Position numbers and translations under genes: made by a program. Under the pieces are notes generated by a model. It saw nothing but the letters and a program-made list of their open reading frames with translations. It was not told where the DNA came from and searched no databases. This document shows positions 41,913 to 51,802 of a stretch of DNA of 64,000 nucleotides, piece after piece (the stretch's first letter is position 1; the number at the start of each line of letters is the position of its first letter). This DNA is from CALBPI01 sp039033995 (GTDB taxonomy: Bacteria; Pseudomonadota; Gammaproteobacteria; Steroidobacterales; Woeseiaceae), in NCBI GenBank assembly GCA_039033995.1, contig JBCCBP010000018.1:3051-67050 (forward strand), read 5' to 3'.

Positions 41913-42383
41913 ATGAAGGACTGGTTTGCCGGTTTGCAGCCCCGTGAACGACTGATGGTGAGCGCCTGTGCGGTGATTGTCGCTGTGACCATCGGCTATG
42001 TGGGCATTTGGGAGCCACTGCAAACCGGGCATCAGCGTGCGCTTGAGGATGTCGAGCGAAAATCAGAGCTCGTAGCCCGGGCGCGACGGCTGGCACCCGC
42101 TGCGGGGGCTGGTCCGACGAATCCGCGCACGAATCAGCCCATGACGGTCGTTGTCGCCAATAGCGTCAATGCCAATGGTCTGTCATCTGCATACCGCACC
42201 AGTTCGCAAAGTGGTCCGAACGGGCTACGTGTGGCACTCGAGAATGCGAGCTTCGATGACATGATTGCGTGGCTTGCCGTGCTTGAACGAGAGAACAATA
42301 TTGTCGTTGAGTCGAGCTCAGTGACTCGTCGTCCCGTCGTCGGTCGTGTCGACGCGAGTATCGTCCTGACCCAAAACCCATAG
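41913..42383 (+). CDS. gspM: Type II secretion inner-membrane protein M
   Basis: A 156-residue bitopic protein. The start MKDWFAGLQPRERLMVSAC and the following helix (AVIVAVTIGYVGIW) are the GspM pattern; the periplasmic part is a small ferredoxin-like fold. It binds GspL in the inner-membrane platform. The ATG follows the gspL stop directly. Confidence 0.88.
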   Translation: MKDWFAGLQPRERLMVSACAVIVAVTIGYVGIWEPLQTGHQRALEDVERKSELVARARRLAPAAGAGPTNPRTNQPMTVVVANSVNANGLSSAYRTSSQSGPNGLRVALENASFDDMIAWLAVLERENNIVVESSSVTRRPVVGRVDASIVLTQNP

Positions 42384-42385
42384 TG

Positions 42386-43132
42386 ATGAAAACAAAAAGA
42401 ATCGTGGCCGTCGCCGCAGTCGTGCTGATCGTCGGGCTTGTCGTCAAAATGCCGGCCAGTGTATTGCTCCATTGGGCGCTCCCTGAAGCGGTTCAGACCA
42501 GTGGTATCTCGGGATCTATCTGGCGCGGCCACGTTGATGCCGTAGCGGTCGCGTCCGTGAATGCCGGACCGGTTGATTGGCAACTGCATCCATTCACGTT
42601 GCTGACCGGCAAACTCGCTGCGACGCTGCAGGCAGAACTGCCGGGCGGGTTCGCCGATGGCCGTGTAGCGCTTCGCGGGGACAGGATTTGGCTAGAAGAC
42701 ACCAAGCTCGCGGTCGATTTGGGTCAGTTCACTCGCTACTCCAGTATCGGGCCGAGCACCGGTCGCGCGCGTATCGATATCCAGCGCGCGGAACTACGGG
42801 ACCTTTGGCCCGCAGAGTTGGTTGCCGAGATGACGGTCAACAACCTGGCCTACCCCGGTGTTGGTACCGCGCCGCTCGGCAACTATCAGCTCGTTTTTCC
42901 AGAAACCAACAACGGCGACTCAAGTGACATCAACGGGACGCTCACCGCGCTCGATAGTGCCCCCTACGAACTCGACGGTACGCTGACGCTCAGTGCCGAT
43001 CGCGGCTACGCGCTGCGCGGTTTGATTGCGGCAAAGTCCGGCGTGAATGCTGCCTATAGCCGAGGTCTACAGTTTCTCGGACCCGCCGATAGCGAGGGCC
43101 GCCGGCAGCTCGTTTTTGAGGGGACGCTCTAG
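42386..43132 (+). CDS. gspN: Type II secretion protein N
   Basis: A 248-residue protein with one N-terminal membrane helix (IVAVAAVVLIVGLVVKMPAS) and a periplasmic domain with GSIWRGHVDAV and WQLHPFTLLTGKL, typical of GspN. ATG 42386 follows the gspM stop; a GTG one codon earlier overlaps it. It ends the cluster: gspC, D, E and F are not in this window and must lie elsewhere. Confidence 0.85.
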   Translation: MKTKRIVAVAAVVLIVGLVVKMPASVLLHWALPEAVQTSGISGSIWRGHVDAVAVASVNAGPVDWQLHPFTLLTGKLAATLQAELPGGFADGRVALRGDRIWLEDTKLAVDLGQFTRYSSIGPSTGRARIDIQRAELRDLWPAELVAEMTVNNLAYPGVGTAPLGNYQLVFPETNNGDSSDINGTLTALDSAPYELDGTLTLSADRGYALRGLIAAKSGVNAAYSRGLQFLGPADSEGRRQLVFEGTL

Positions 43133-43171
43133 CGACTGCGGACAGCGCACCGCCGTGTTCACACGCCCGTG

Positions 43172-46100
43172 TCAGTCGTCAGCGTAGCGTTGCAAACGCG
43201 CGTAGTTTGGAAAGAACAGCGCGCGGCGAACGGCTTCCTCGTCACGTCCCTGACTGCGATACCACAACAACAATAGACGTTGATAACGACGTAGCTGCTC
43301 GTTGTAGCGAGCGAGCTCATTCTCGAAAAACGCTTCGATGTCGCCGCCTTCATGGGACGATGTCTTGTAGTCGACCACCCAAAGCACGCCGTCGTCATCC
43401 CGGATCACTCGGTCGATGACCGCATGTTGTAGCTCACCGTCCAGAACACCGCTCAAAGCGAGTTCAGCGGCGCTATCAGGATGTGTATTGCTGAGTAGCC
43501 TGTACCCTTCCGGAGAGGAAATCGTCTGCTGCAAGGCTCGCCAGACTCTGCTGCTCGCAGGCTCGAGGTCTGCCTCAGCCACCCCTTCGCGACGCAACAG
43601 CGCAACGCTGCGGCGTCGCACGGATAACTCATCTCGAACGAGTGACGCTACGTCTGGGGCGCCGGCTAAATGCTGTAACCAAGTATGCACGACAGTACCA
43701 ACATGCCGTGCTGTCGTACCGGCCCAGCGAAACGAAACCGCCTCTTGGCTGACGCGTGTGGGCGCGGTCGCGACCGGTACCTGCCACGGCGAAGTCTCAG
43801 TCCGCCACGGCTGCGACAACTGTCGTTGTAACGGCAGGACAAACGCTGAGGCGGTCGTCTCGTCGACAATCTTGCTAGGTTGCTCGTCTGGCAATGGGAC
43901 ATCGGCGACGGGCGCCAGCCTCGCCCAAAACGTATCGGCACCGGGCTGACGGAGATGTCCGTCTTGCTTCGTGACGAGCGTGCCGAACCAGTGCAGTGTC
44001 TTCCTCGCGCGGGTTGCAGCGACATAGAGCAACCGATCGAGCTCATTACCCCGACGGATACGTTCTCGTTGTCCGAGCAAGGCATGCAGTGGATCGCCTG
44101 CGACGTGCCGCTGCTGTCGTGCGGTCGGCATGCTGAACAGGACACTGGGAGACGCGCCGTCAGATCCACTCGGCAATTCGAACACCATCGCTTTCGTTGG
44201 ATCGTTGCGGCTCGCGCGATCGATAGCAGGCACGATCACGTGATCGAACTCGAGACCTTTCGCCTTGTAGATGGTCATCAGGCTGACGCGAGTGGCGGGT
44301 GCTCCGCCCTGAGTGACTCGCCGTCGCGCAAGCGCTGTCTCCAAAGACTGGATCGAACCTAATTGTCCACCGTTGTCCAGATCATCGACCAACGCGAGAC
44401 ACTGATCGACGGCGTCCAGCGACGCAGCATTGTCGATCACAGCGTAACCACCCAAACCGGCGAACGCCCGCTCGATGCGCGATCGGAGATTATCGGTTGC
44501 CGCATTCACCAAAAATTGTCGATAGATCGCCAGCAGATGTCGTGCATGCTTGAGCGATAAGGGGCTGAATGCGCTTGATCCGTCTCTCACGAGCGCTTCC
44601 AGTGCATCGACCAAGGTACGTTCGGTTGATAAGGCCAACACATCGATCTCATCAAAACTGAAGCCCACGAGCGGTGAGCGCAACAAACCCAGCCACGCAA
44701 TGCGATCGCCGCGATGCGAGAAAGCGCGCGTCAGGCTAATTAAGTCGAGCACCTCATCGCGCTCACCCAACCGTTGCATCTCGATCGCGTCGTAGGCCAC
44801 GTCACAACGCTGCAGCTCGTGCGCGACGGACTCGACATGACTGCGAGAGCGGCAAAGCACGGCAATGCTCGCATCAGCATCCTGTCTCTGTAGTGCCACG
44901 ATGCGCTCGACGATCCGCTGCGCCTCGCTGCTATCGTCCGGCGGGTCAACCGCGAGATTCCAGGTCACCTGTCCCGAGTCAGATGCTCCGGGTCGCGTGG
45001 TCGCCGGACTGTACGCCACCTGATCCATCAGGCCATCAGACTGTATGCCCATCACGACCGAGAACGCGTCGTTTACCCATCCAACAATCGTCGCATCTGA
45101 ACGAAAATTCGTGGTCAGCGTCAGTGGTTCGAGGGACAGCTGCCCAATGCCGTTTTGCCATAGGCTCAGAAAACGACTGACTTCTGCACCGCGGAATCGA
45201 TAGATCGATTGCATCGGATCGCCCACGCAGAACAAGGTCCGTCCATCGCCGTGCTGCCAGCCCTCCGTCAGTACGTCCAGCAATCGATATTGAGCAGCCG
45301 ACGTGTCCTGCATCTCATCGACCAACAGATGTGAGATGCGATAATCGAGACGCATTGCGAGCTGCGAATAACTGCCTTCGGCCTTATCTTGCAATGCGCT
45401 GATAGCCCGTGCTGCCAGCGCGGGATAGTCCATGCTGCCAGCAGCGCTCATCAGTCGCTCCAACTCCGCGGCTAGCAAGGGCAGCAAGTTCAACATGCCG
45501 ACAATTAACGCCCAACGCGAATCGTCGTAAGCGGGCTCCGGGCATTCTCTGACGGCTTGCCAGGCATCGGCGAGACCGTCTATCGACGCCAGTCTATCCA
45601 ACAACGGCTGCATGCTCTGCTTGGCGGCCTTGCCCACTGCCGTTGGCGGAAAACCCTGCGCCTTCGTCAGTCTCGACAGGAATTTGTCGCCGGTCTTGGT
45701 GAGACAGAAACCGGCGAGCTGCTGCAAGCCGACTAAAGAAGCCGGATCGTCGCCGACAGGCCAGCGGTCTAACACCAGCGGCTGGCCTAATCGTGCCGCA
45801 GCATCCTGGCACAGCGCGAGCAATGACCCACGTTCGTCGTCCGGCATCAGGGCGTTCAGGTTTCGAATTCGGCGCACGACGATTTGCCGTAGCTGAGCTT
45901 CGCTGGCCGCGCGCAAGTCTTCCGGGCGCTCCTGCAAAGCTGACAGCACGACCGGCAACCAGCGTTCACGAGTCGCGAGTAATTCGACGAGCTGTCTTCG
46001 CCATTGTCGCGTATCGCCGTCCAAAAAATGAAACAGTGCGGTCGCATCATCGGCGTAAGGTCCCGAGTCCGTTGTCCATTCCAACAGGGCATCCGCCGCA

Positions 46101-46564
46101 TTGGCATACAACTCTGTCAGGCGCTCGTCCTCAGAAACACTGACCGACGCTGCCTTTGCCGAGAATGGCATCGCTCTGACCAGTCGCGCATTGAAGCTGT
46201 CCACGGTCATAATCTGCAGGCGCATTGGCATTTCAAGTAGTTGCCAGCCGGCGTCATCGTTGCGCTGCAAAGCCTTTTTCGCGTCCGCTAGAAGCTGCGC
46301 CTCAAATTCGTTAGTGGGTGCCACCGAGGATTGCGCATCACTTAGAGCGGATAGAATTCTCGTACGCATTTCCGCCGCCGCCTTGCGGGTGAACGTGATC
46401 GCAAGAATGGATTCTGGCTGCTCGACGCGTGCGAGCAATCGAAGGAATCGCTGGGTCAGCAGTGCCGTCTTGCCGGAACCGGCGGGCGCCTGTACAACGA
46501 ACGACTGCTCACAATCGAGTGCCCGTTCGCGCGCGTCCGCGTCTTGCAGCGCCGTGTCAGTCAT
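43172..46564 (-). CDS. addA: AddA-like UvrD/Rep-family helicase-nuclease
   Basis: A 1130-residue double-strand-break repair helicase. Walker A is APAGSGKTALLTQRFLRL near residue 26; LAITFTRKAAAEMR is motif Ia; HLLVDEMQDTSAAQY is motif II; VGDPMQSIYRFRGAEV motif III; LTTNFRS motif IV; and YVAATRARK motif VI. The C-terminus has a RecB-type nuclease domain with the motif VDYKTS near residue 1060. Together with the AddB-like partner it would resect ends for RecA loading. ATG 46564 has GAGAG upstream and overlaps the addB end by 8 bp. Confidence 0.88.
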   Translation of the reverse strand: MTDTALQDADARERALDCEQSFVVQAPAGSGKTALLTQRFLRLLARVEQPESILAITFTRKAAAEMRTRILSALSDAQSSVAPTNEFEAQLLADAKKALQRNDDAGWQLLEMPMRLQIMTVDSFNARLVRAMPFSAKAASVSVSEDERLTELYANAADALLEWTTDSGPYADDATALFHFLDGDTRQWRRQLVELLATRERWLPVVLSALQERPEDLRAASEAQLRQIVVRRIRNLNALMPDDERGSLLALCQDAAARLGQPLVLDRWPVGDDPASLVGLQQLAGFCLTKTGDKFLSRLTKAQGFPPTAVGKAAKQSMQPLLDRLASIDGLADAWQAVRECPEPAYDDSRWALIVGMLNLLPLLAAELERLMSAAGSMDYPALAARAISALQDKAEGSYSQLAMRLDYRISHLLVDEMQDTSAAQYRLLDVLTEGWQHGDGRTLFCVGDPMQSIYRFRGAEVSRFLSLWQNGIGQLSLEPLTLTTNFRSDATIVGWVNDAFSVVMGIQSDGLMDQVAYSPATTRPGASDSGQVTWNLAVDPPDDSSEAQRIVERIVALQRQDADASIAVLCRSRSHVESVAHELQRCDVAYDAIEMQRLGERDEVLDLISLTRAFSHRGDRIAWLGLLRSPLVGFSFDEIDVLALSTERTLVDALEALVRDGSSAFSPLSLKHARHLLAIYRQFLVNAATDNLRSRIERAFAGLGGYAVIDNAASLDAVDQCLALVDDLDNGGQLGSIQSLETALARRRVTQGGAPATRVSLMTIYKAKGLEFDHVIVPAIDRASRNDPTKAMVFELPSGSDGASPSVLFSMPTARQQRHVAGDPLHALLGQRERIRRGNELDRLLYVAATRARKTLHWFGTLVTKQDGHLRQPGADTFWARLAPVADVPLPDEQPSKIVDETTASAFVLPLQRQLSQPWRTETSPWQVPVATAPTRVSQEAVSFRWAGTTARHVGTVVHTWLQHLAGAPDVASLVRDELSVRRRSVALLRREGVAEADLEPASSRVWRALQQTISSPEGYRLLSNTHPDSAAELALSGVLDGELQHAVIDRVIRDDDGVLWVVDYKTSSHEGGDIEAFFENELARYNEQLRRYQRLLLLWYRSQGRDEEAVRRALFFPNYARLQRYADD

Positions 46565-49181
46565 AGGCGCTCTCAACACTGAGTCGGGTCACCGGGAGAA
46601 ACTCGCTGTAGCGAGGTTGCCGCGGATTGCGATTCGCCCGCAGATCTCCCGCGCAGTAAGCCTCCGCGATGCGCACAAGTGTCGTGCGACATTCTCGCAG
46701 CGTGGTCGCAAACTCATCAACCTGACAAACCGCAGCCTCGCCTGACCATTCGTCGCCTGTCTCATCCTGCCAGACGTAGTATCGATACGCATTGTTGCCG
46801 ATGGAGACCAACGCTACCTCGTGTACGGCACCTATCGACTCGCTGGCTAATGCGTAAACGACGAGCTGCTGGTAGCGATCCAACAGTTGCGGCAAGCGCG
46901 GTCGACTCGGTATTTGACCCGACTTGTAATCGAGGATCGCCACACCTTGCTGCCGGCGATCAATTCGATCGATACGCAGTGACAGCTGCAGATCGCCAAG
47001 TTGCAGCGTCGTTTTGACCTCAAGTCCGCCAATGGTAGCCTGCGCGTCGTACGCGGTTTCACGAACAAAGGCCCCGATCAATGCTGCTGCACGCTGTTCC
47101 TCCAGCCGCAAAAGATGTCGTAGCAGTCCGTTGGACGCCGAGAAATAACGACGAAACGCCTGCCGTACCGCTTGCTCAACGGCTGAATGATCCATCTTCC
47201 GTAGCGCATCGCCCAACGGCATGCCGACATACGGCCGCAATAACAACTCGAGTGCCAGATGAAGCAGCGTGCCGCGCTGCGCCGGGTTTATCCCAATTTC
47301 CGGCTGGTCGAGCTGACGTGCCTGCCAGCGGTGTGCAATTACCGCTAGCAGCGGATTATTGGCCGTGTCTGTCAGCACTTGGTGACCACTGACAACCCGC
47401 CGGTCAGCGGGCAAGGGTCTCAGGGTGTTACTGCTGGCATTCGGCAGAGCGGCTGGTGCGAAGGCCGCCGGCTCCGATACGCTAGCCTCCCGACTGCCAG
47501 CCAGCACCGTCGAGAGCATGACAGAGGGGATAAGTGGCATCTCATCGCGCGTCGCCGCTACCGCCACACAAACCGAGTCGGCACTAGCGAGGTTGCGAGC
47601 GAGTTGGGATTGCCAAAACCGATACACCTGATCGGCAGAAGAATCTGGCATACCAAACCGGCGTTGTAGCGACCAGGGAATCAGACTGGATGCCTTTGCC
47701 TGTGGTGGCCATGATTGATGGTCGAGGCCGCCGAGGAACAGGCCATCAAACGCGAGACCAATGGTCTCCAGCGGGCCGGCTAACAAGACCGGACTCTCGG
47801 CTTGCTCCGGTTGAAAAATAGTATCCCCGGCGGCGCGCGCTAACGCATCAACCGCGTCCTTCAGCGATAAACGCGGACTGATTCGCGATAAATCCGCCAG
47901 GCGATTCAAAGCCTGATAGATCGCATCGCGTAATTGAAACACGGTGCTGTCGATCTCGATATTTTCCAGCCAACGACTGGCGGTCAACACGCGACTAAAC
48001 ACTGCCGCCCAGTCAGCGGGGGACTGTTGCGTCCGGTCATCAAGCCCCTCCTCCTCTGCTAACGCGGACAGCCAGACGGGTGGTGTGAACGGTTGGTCAT
48101 TCACCCATCGCAACAGCGTCTGCCAGCGCCACTGGCGGTCCGGTAAGCGCCGCAACGCGAGCTCCACGTCAACGCTGTCCGCGGAACTCCCGAGGAGTGG
48201 CGATCGCAGCAGTTGGGAAACCTCATCGAATCGCCCGCCGCGCGACGCGAATGCCAACAGACTCAAGACCACATGCATCGCTGGATATTGGTCGAGAGAC
48301 TGTCCGAGACTGACTGACAGCGCATCGGCGGCAATCTGGCCGCGCTCATGCGCGAGATTCGGATACAAACCCCGCAAAATGCCATTGACCGCGGCCTGTC
48401 GATGCTCACTCAGCGCTGGTAGAACGATCGCAAGCTGAGCCGACGGGTCCGCTTGCAAGCACTGTCTCGCCCAATCACCGGCGGCGACCAACAACGCGTC
48501 GTCGCTGGCGGGACGCATACTCGACGTGCTTGTAGGATGGTCTGGTACCGCTGGCACCCAAACCGACGCGGACGTGCCAAGACCGGCGATCACCGCATGC
48601 TGTGACGGATAGGGTTCGGTAAAGCCGGCAAACAGAATACGTTGACCGGCAGCAGTTGCAGTCAAATCAACATGCAGAGAAACTTCGTCGATCGTCAGCC
48701 AGTGCTGCACCGCTTGTTGCTCGCGATAAGCGCGCAGACAACGCCAGAGAAAACGGCTCTCGTCATCCTGCACGCACTCGGCCAACTGATCTTCTGAAAT
48801 CTGCCAACGGCAGAGCATGGAAAAGGCCCGCGAGACCTCACGCGACAGCGCGGCCAAGCCAAATACTGCGGTGTCACTGTCGGTCAGCTCCGACGCGACG
48901 ATGCCACGCCAGACACTCGCAACCTGGAAACTGTCCAGCAGTTGCCACGCCGCTACATTGCCGTTCGGATCTGTCAATGCCGCCTGCATGAACTGCGCCT
49001 GCAACCAGCTTGCCCAGGGCATCACCTTCGGCGTCCGCCAGGCAGCGTCCCCGCGTGCTGTATGGCGGGTCGCGATCGCCTCATGCACCGCGCGCGACAA
49101 ACGCTGGCTCGCTGTCACGATGACATCGAACGTCGTTCTCGCGATCAGATCCTCGAGATCACGCGCTATCCGACGCGCCAT
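46557..49181 (-). CDS. AddB-like PD-(D/E)XK nuclease family DNA repair protein
   Basis: An 874-residue partner of the helicase gene downstream. It looks like the proteobacterial 'probable DNA repair protein' type of AddB: an inactivated helicase-like N-terminal part (FDVIVTASQRLSRAVHEAIA, where a P-loop would stand) and a C-terminal nuclease with RIDRIDRR and the motif VAILDYKSGQIPSR. Thus both subunits carry a nuclease motif, as in AddAB rather than RecBCD. It starts 4 bp from the aminotransferase gene end and probably continues that transcript. Confidence 0.82.
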   Translation of the reverse strand: MARRIARDLEDLIARTTFDVIVTASQRLSRAVHEAIATRHTARGDAAWRTPKVMPWASWLQAQFMQAALTDPNGNVAAWQLLDSFQVASVWRGIVASELTDSDTAVFGLAALSREVSRAFSMLCRWQISEDQLAECVQDDESRFLWRCLRAYREQQAVQHWLTIDEVSLHVDLTATAAGQRILFAGFTEPYPSQHAVIAGLGTSASVWVPAVPDHPTSTSSMRPASDDALLVAAGDWARQCLQADPSAQLAIVLPALSEHRQAAVNGILRGLYPNLAHERGQIAADALSVSLGQSLDQYPAMHVVLSLLAFASRGGRFDEVSQLLRSPLLGSSADSVDVELALRRLPDRQWRWQTLLRWVNDQPFTPPVWLSALAEEEGLDDRTQQSPADWAAVFSRVLTASRWLENIEIDSTVFQLRDAIYQALNRLADLSRISPRLSLKDAVDALARAAGDTIFQPEQAESPVLLAGPLETIGLAFDGLFLGGLDHQSWPPQAKASSLIPWSLQRRFGMPDSSADQVYRFWQSQLARNLASADSVCVAVAATRDEMPLIPSVMLSTVLAGSREASVSEPAAFAPAALPNASSNTLRPLPADRRVVSGHQVLTDTANNPLLAVIAHRWQARQLDQPEIGINPAQRGTLLHLALELLLRPYVGMPLGDALRKMDHSAVEQAVRQAFRRYFSASNGLLRHLLRLEEQRAAALIGAFVRETAYDAQATIGGLEVKTTLQLGDLQLSLRIDRIDRRQQGVAILDYKSGQIPSRPRLPQLLDRYQQLVVYALASESIGAVHEVALVSIGNNAYRYYVWQDETGDEWSGEAAVCQVDEFATTLRECRTTLVRIAEAYCAGDLRANRNPRQPRYSEFLPVTRLSVESAYD

Positions 49182-49184
49182 AGG

Positions 49185-50414
49185 TCAGCCGCTAGCCGCG
49201 CGCGCCCCGCGCCAATGATCCGCAAGCACCGTGTGAATCTTGTCGAACACCTGCGTCAGCTGCGGCGCTTCTGGTAGCAGCGTGATTCGAAAGTGGTTCT
49301 TGTAAGGCGTATTGAAACTGCTGCCTGGTGCAAGCAAGACGTGTTGCTCTTCGAGCAGCTGCAACGCGAACTGCTCATCGTCAAAGTCAGGCACGATATT
49401 CTGATCGACACCGACAAAGGCATACATGGAACCACCTGGCGCTGCGACATTGAGCACATCACTGGCTGCAACCGCGTCGAGCACTGCCTGACGACTCTGG
49501 TACAACCGTCCACTGGGTGCCGTCAGTTCATGAATACTCTGGTAACCACCCAGTGCGGTCTGCACGGCCCATTGCGCAGGCACATTGCTGCAGAGCCGCA
49601 ACGCTGCCAACAATTCCAGGCCTTGCAAATAACCGACGCTCTCCGCGCTCGTGCCACTAATCGAACACCAACCCACGCGATACCCGCAGGCTCTGTACAC
49701 CTTTGACAGGCCACTGTATGTAATACAGAGCGCGCCATCGGCGAGCGTCGCCATCGGCACAAACGCGGCCCCGTCATATAACATGCTGTCGTAGATTTCA
49801 TCGGACATCAGTACCAAGCCATGGCGTCGCGCCAGCGCTGCGATGTCTTTCAGCAATGCCTCCGGATAAACCGCACCCGTCGGATTGTTCGGGTTGATCA
49901 GTACAATGGCACGCGTCTTTTCCGTGACCTGACTCTCCATCGCTTCAATATCCGGCAGGAATGCATTCTCCGGCAGACAGTCGTAGTGCACTGGTTGGCC
50001 GCCGTTCAAGACGACGGACGCAGTCCATAAGGGATAGGTCGGGCTCGGCACCAGCACTTCATCCCCTGGATTCAACAACCCCCGCAGCGTCAGATCGATG
50101 AGCTCAGAGACGCCATTGCCGATAAACACCTCATCAACACTGACATCCATGACACCGCGGCTCTGTTGCTGCATGACCACAGCTTCTCGCGCAGGGAAAA
50201 TCCCCTTCTGATGGCAGTAACCCTCCGCCGCAGGCAGGTTCTCTATCATGGCGAGCCGCATGGTCTCCGGCGTACGGAATCCGAACCGACCAGGATTACC
50301 AATATTTAAGTGCACAATTTCATGGCCACGCTTCTCCATCTCATGGGCGCGTCGTGCCAGTGCACCACGAATTTCATAGCGAACGTGTTCGAGACGGTGG
50401 CTGGGGCTTGGCAT
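49185..50414 (-). CDS. alaA: PLP-dependent aminotransferase, alanine-synthesising type
   Basis: A class I/II aminotransferase of 409 residues close to AlaA, which makes alanine from pyruvate and glutamate. Landmarks are NIGNPGRFGFRTP, PSPTYPLWTA, INPNNPTGAVYP, LMSDEIYDSMLYDG, the PLP Lys in YSGLSKVYRACGYRVGW, and the C-terminal Arg in NHFRITLLP. ATG 50414 starts the typical N-terminus; frames extending to 50642 cross a terminator hairpin and are not coding. Substrate identity is inferred from overall resemblance. The upstream hairpin suggests attenuation. Confidence 0.85.
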   Translation of the reverse strand: MPSPSHRLEHVRYEIRGALARRAHEMEKRGHEIVHLNIGNPGRFGFRTPETMRLAMIENLPAAEGYCHQKGIFPAREAVVMQQQSRGVMDVSVDEVFIGNGVSELIDLTLRGLLNPGDEVLVPSPTYPLWTASVVLNGGQPVHYDCLPENAFLPDIEAMESQVTEKTRAIVLINPNNPTGAVYPEALLKDIAALARRHGLVLMSDEIYDSMLYDGAAFVPMATLADGALCITYSGLSKVYRACGYRVGWCSISGTSAESVGYLQGLELLAALRLCSNVPAQWAVQTALGGYQSIHELTAPSGRLYQSRQAVLDAVAASDVLNVAAPGGSMYAFVGVDQNIVPDFDDEQFALQLLEEQHVLLAPGSSFNTPYKNHFRITLLPEAPQLTQVFDKIHTVLADHWRGARAASG

Positions 50415-51052
50415 TTCGGGGCTTCTCTGCAAACGGTTTTTCGAACAATAACGCGATCGTCGCAAGATCGAAACGAAAAAAAGACCCGAACGACCGAAAT
50501 CGTCCGGGTCTGGGTCCGCACGGAGAAGTACGGATGCGTTTGACGCGTTCGTTGGCAATAACGACCGCGTCGGTTGCCTGATATTTGCGTGGCTAGTCGT
50601 TGCGCGGATTTGCTGGCGCTGTTGGCAGATGGAGGCCAGCACTTGCAGCGGCTCTGAATCATGCCCTATCGCGACGTGCCCTCGCGGCGATGACTAAGCC
50701 TAGCAGTCCCCACGGTGTCGTCCACCCAAATTAGCGATCATAATCGATATTTAACTTTAGGATTCTGCCCTTTCTCATTGTTTTAAATAATAATACTTTG
50801 GGCAAAAAAATCGTAGTAAGCGGCTAGAGGCGCCAGCGCGAAGTTGCCATTGTGACCTCATATTGCGCCGCACCGGTTGTCTAAAATACGTCCCAAACCG
50901 ATGGTTTGGTGACCTGCCCGCTTGTCTGGCTCGCCATGGTCGGCGACAATACCCGGCTGAACGGCGACATACCGGTACTTGGCACCGGTGCCGCCGATCT
51001 ACCTGAATTAGCGTAACAAAGCGGCTGTTCGCAGCTGTATCAGGAGCACACC
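50415..51052. other. 638-bp divergent intergenic region between alaA and etfB
   Basis: It contains the minus-strand terminator at 50475-50511, a strongly A+T-rich stretch (50740-50815), a perfect inverted repeat CCAAACC-GAT-GGTTTGG (50893-50909), and a second GC-rich repeat (ACCGGT near 50971 and 50985). No plausible gene was found; the minus-strand frames through the region lack ribosome sites. The A+T-rich part probably holds divergent promoters. A short transcript from there ending at the terminator would be about 250 nt. Confidence 0.5.
50475..50511 (-). terminator. Rho-independent terminator/attenuator in the alaA leader
   Basis: On the minus strand, AGACCCG pairs with CGGGTCT and ACGA with TCGT around one mismatch, followed by TTTTTTT. 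It lies 61-97 bases upstream of the alaA ATG and in the same direction, so transcription from upstream must read through it to express alaA. No short leader peptide with a run of one codon was seen. Confidence 0.75.
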
Positions 51053-51802
51053 TTGGACAAGATATTAGTGGGACTCAAGCGAGTTGTAGATTACAACGTG
51101 CGGATCCGCGTCAAAGGCGACGGCAGCGGCATCGAAACAGATGGCGTCAAGATGTCGATCAACCCGTTCGACGAAATCGCGCTCGAAGAAGCGCTGCGCA
51201 TTAAGGAGCGCGGTGAGGCTTCGGAGGTCGTTGTCGTCTCCATCGGGACCAGCGAATCTCAGCAACAGCTTCGAACCGGCCTGGCTATGGGCGCTGACCG
51301 CGCCATCCTGTTAGAAACCGATAGCGCAGTCGACCCGTTGTCTGCCGCCAAGGCGTTCGTCAAATTGATTGAGGACGAATCTCCTGGTCTCGTGATCCTC
51401 GGTAAACAAGCCATCGACAACGACAACAATCAAACCGGGCAGATGATCGCAGCGCTGTGGCAGCGCCCGCAGGCAACATTTGCCTCTGAGGTAGCCCTGG
51501 ATGGCGACACTGCGAAAGTCACGCGCGAAGTGGATGCCGGACTGGAAACGATCGAGGTCGACCTTCCCGCCGTCGTGACCGTCGATCTTCGATTGAACGA
51601 ACCGCGCTACGTGAAACTGCCCGATATCATGAAGGCAAAGAAAAAGCCGTTGGATACCAAGCCGTTCGCCGAACTGGGCATCGCCATTGACGATGCATTC
51701 ACAACAACCGCCTATGCACCGCCGGAACAACGCAGCAAAGGCATCATGGTCGAAGATACGGCAGCACTGGTTAGCGCGCTGAAAGATAAAGGACTCCTGT
51801 AA
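51053..51802 (+). CDS. etfB: Electron transfer flavoprotein beta subunit
   Basis: The 249-residue AMP-binding subunit of ETF, which accepts electrons from acyl-CoA dehydrogenases. It has the pattern ILVGLKRVVDYNVRIRVK, ISINP replaced by MSINPFDEIALEEALRIKE, GKQAIDNDNNQTGQM, and the recognition-loop region RYVKLPDIMKAKKKP. The start is TTG, with CAGGAG six bases upstream and no ATG nearby. Its stop overlaps the etfA ATG by one base. Confidence 0.95.
   Translation: MDKILVGLKRVVDYNVRIRVKGDGSGIETDGVKMSINPFDEIALEEALRIKERGEASEVVVVSIGTSESQQQLRTGLAMGADRAILLETDSAVDPLSAAKAFVKLIEDESPGLVILGKQAIDNDNNQTGQMIAALWQRPQATFASEVALDGDTAKVTREVDAGLETIEVDLPAVVTVDLRLNEPRYVKLPDIMKAKKKPLDTKPFAELGIAIDDAFTTTAYAPPEQRSKGIMVEDTAALVSALKDKGLL

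Noticed and set aside
50415..50642. N-terminal extension of alaA to 50642
   Set aside because: The extension has no family similarity and would cross a rho-independent terminator; the ATG at 50414 begins the typical N-terminus.
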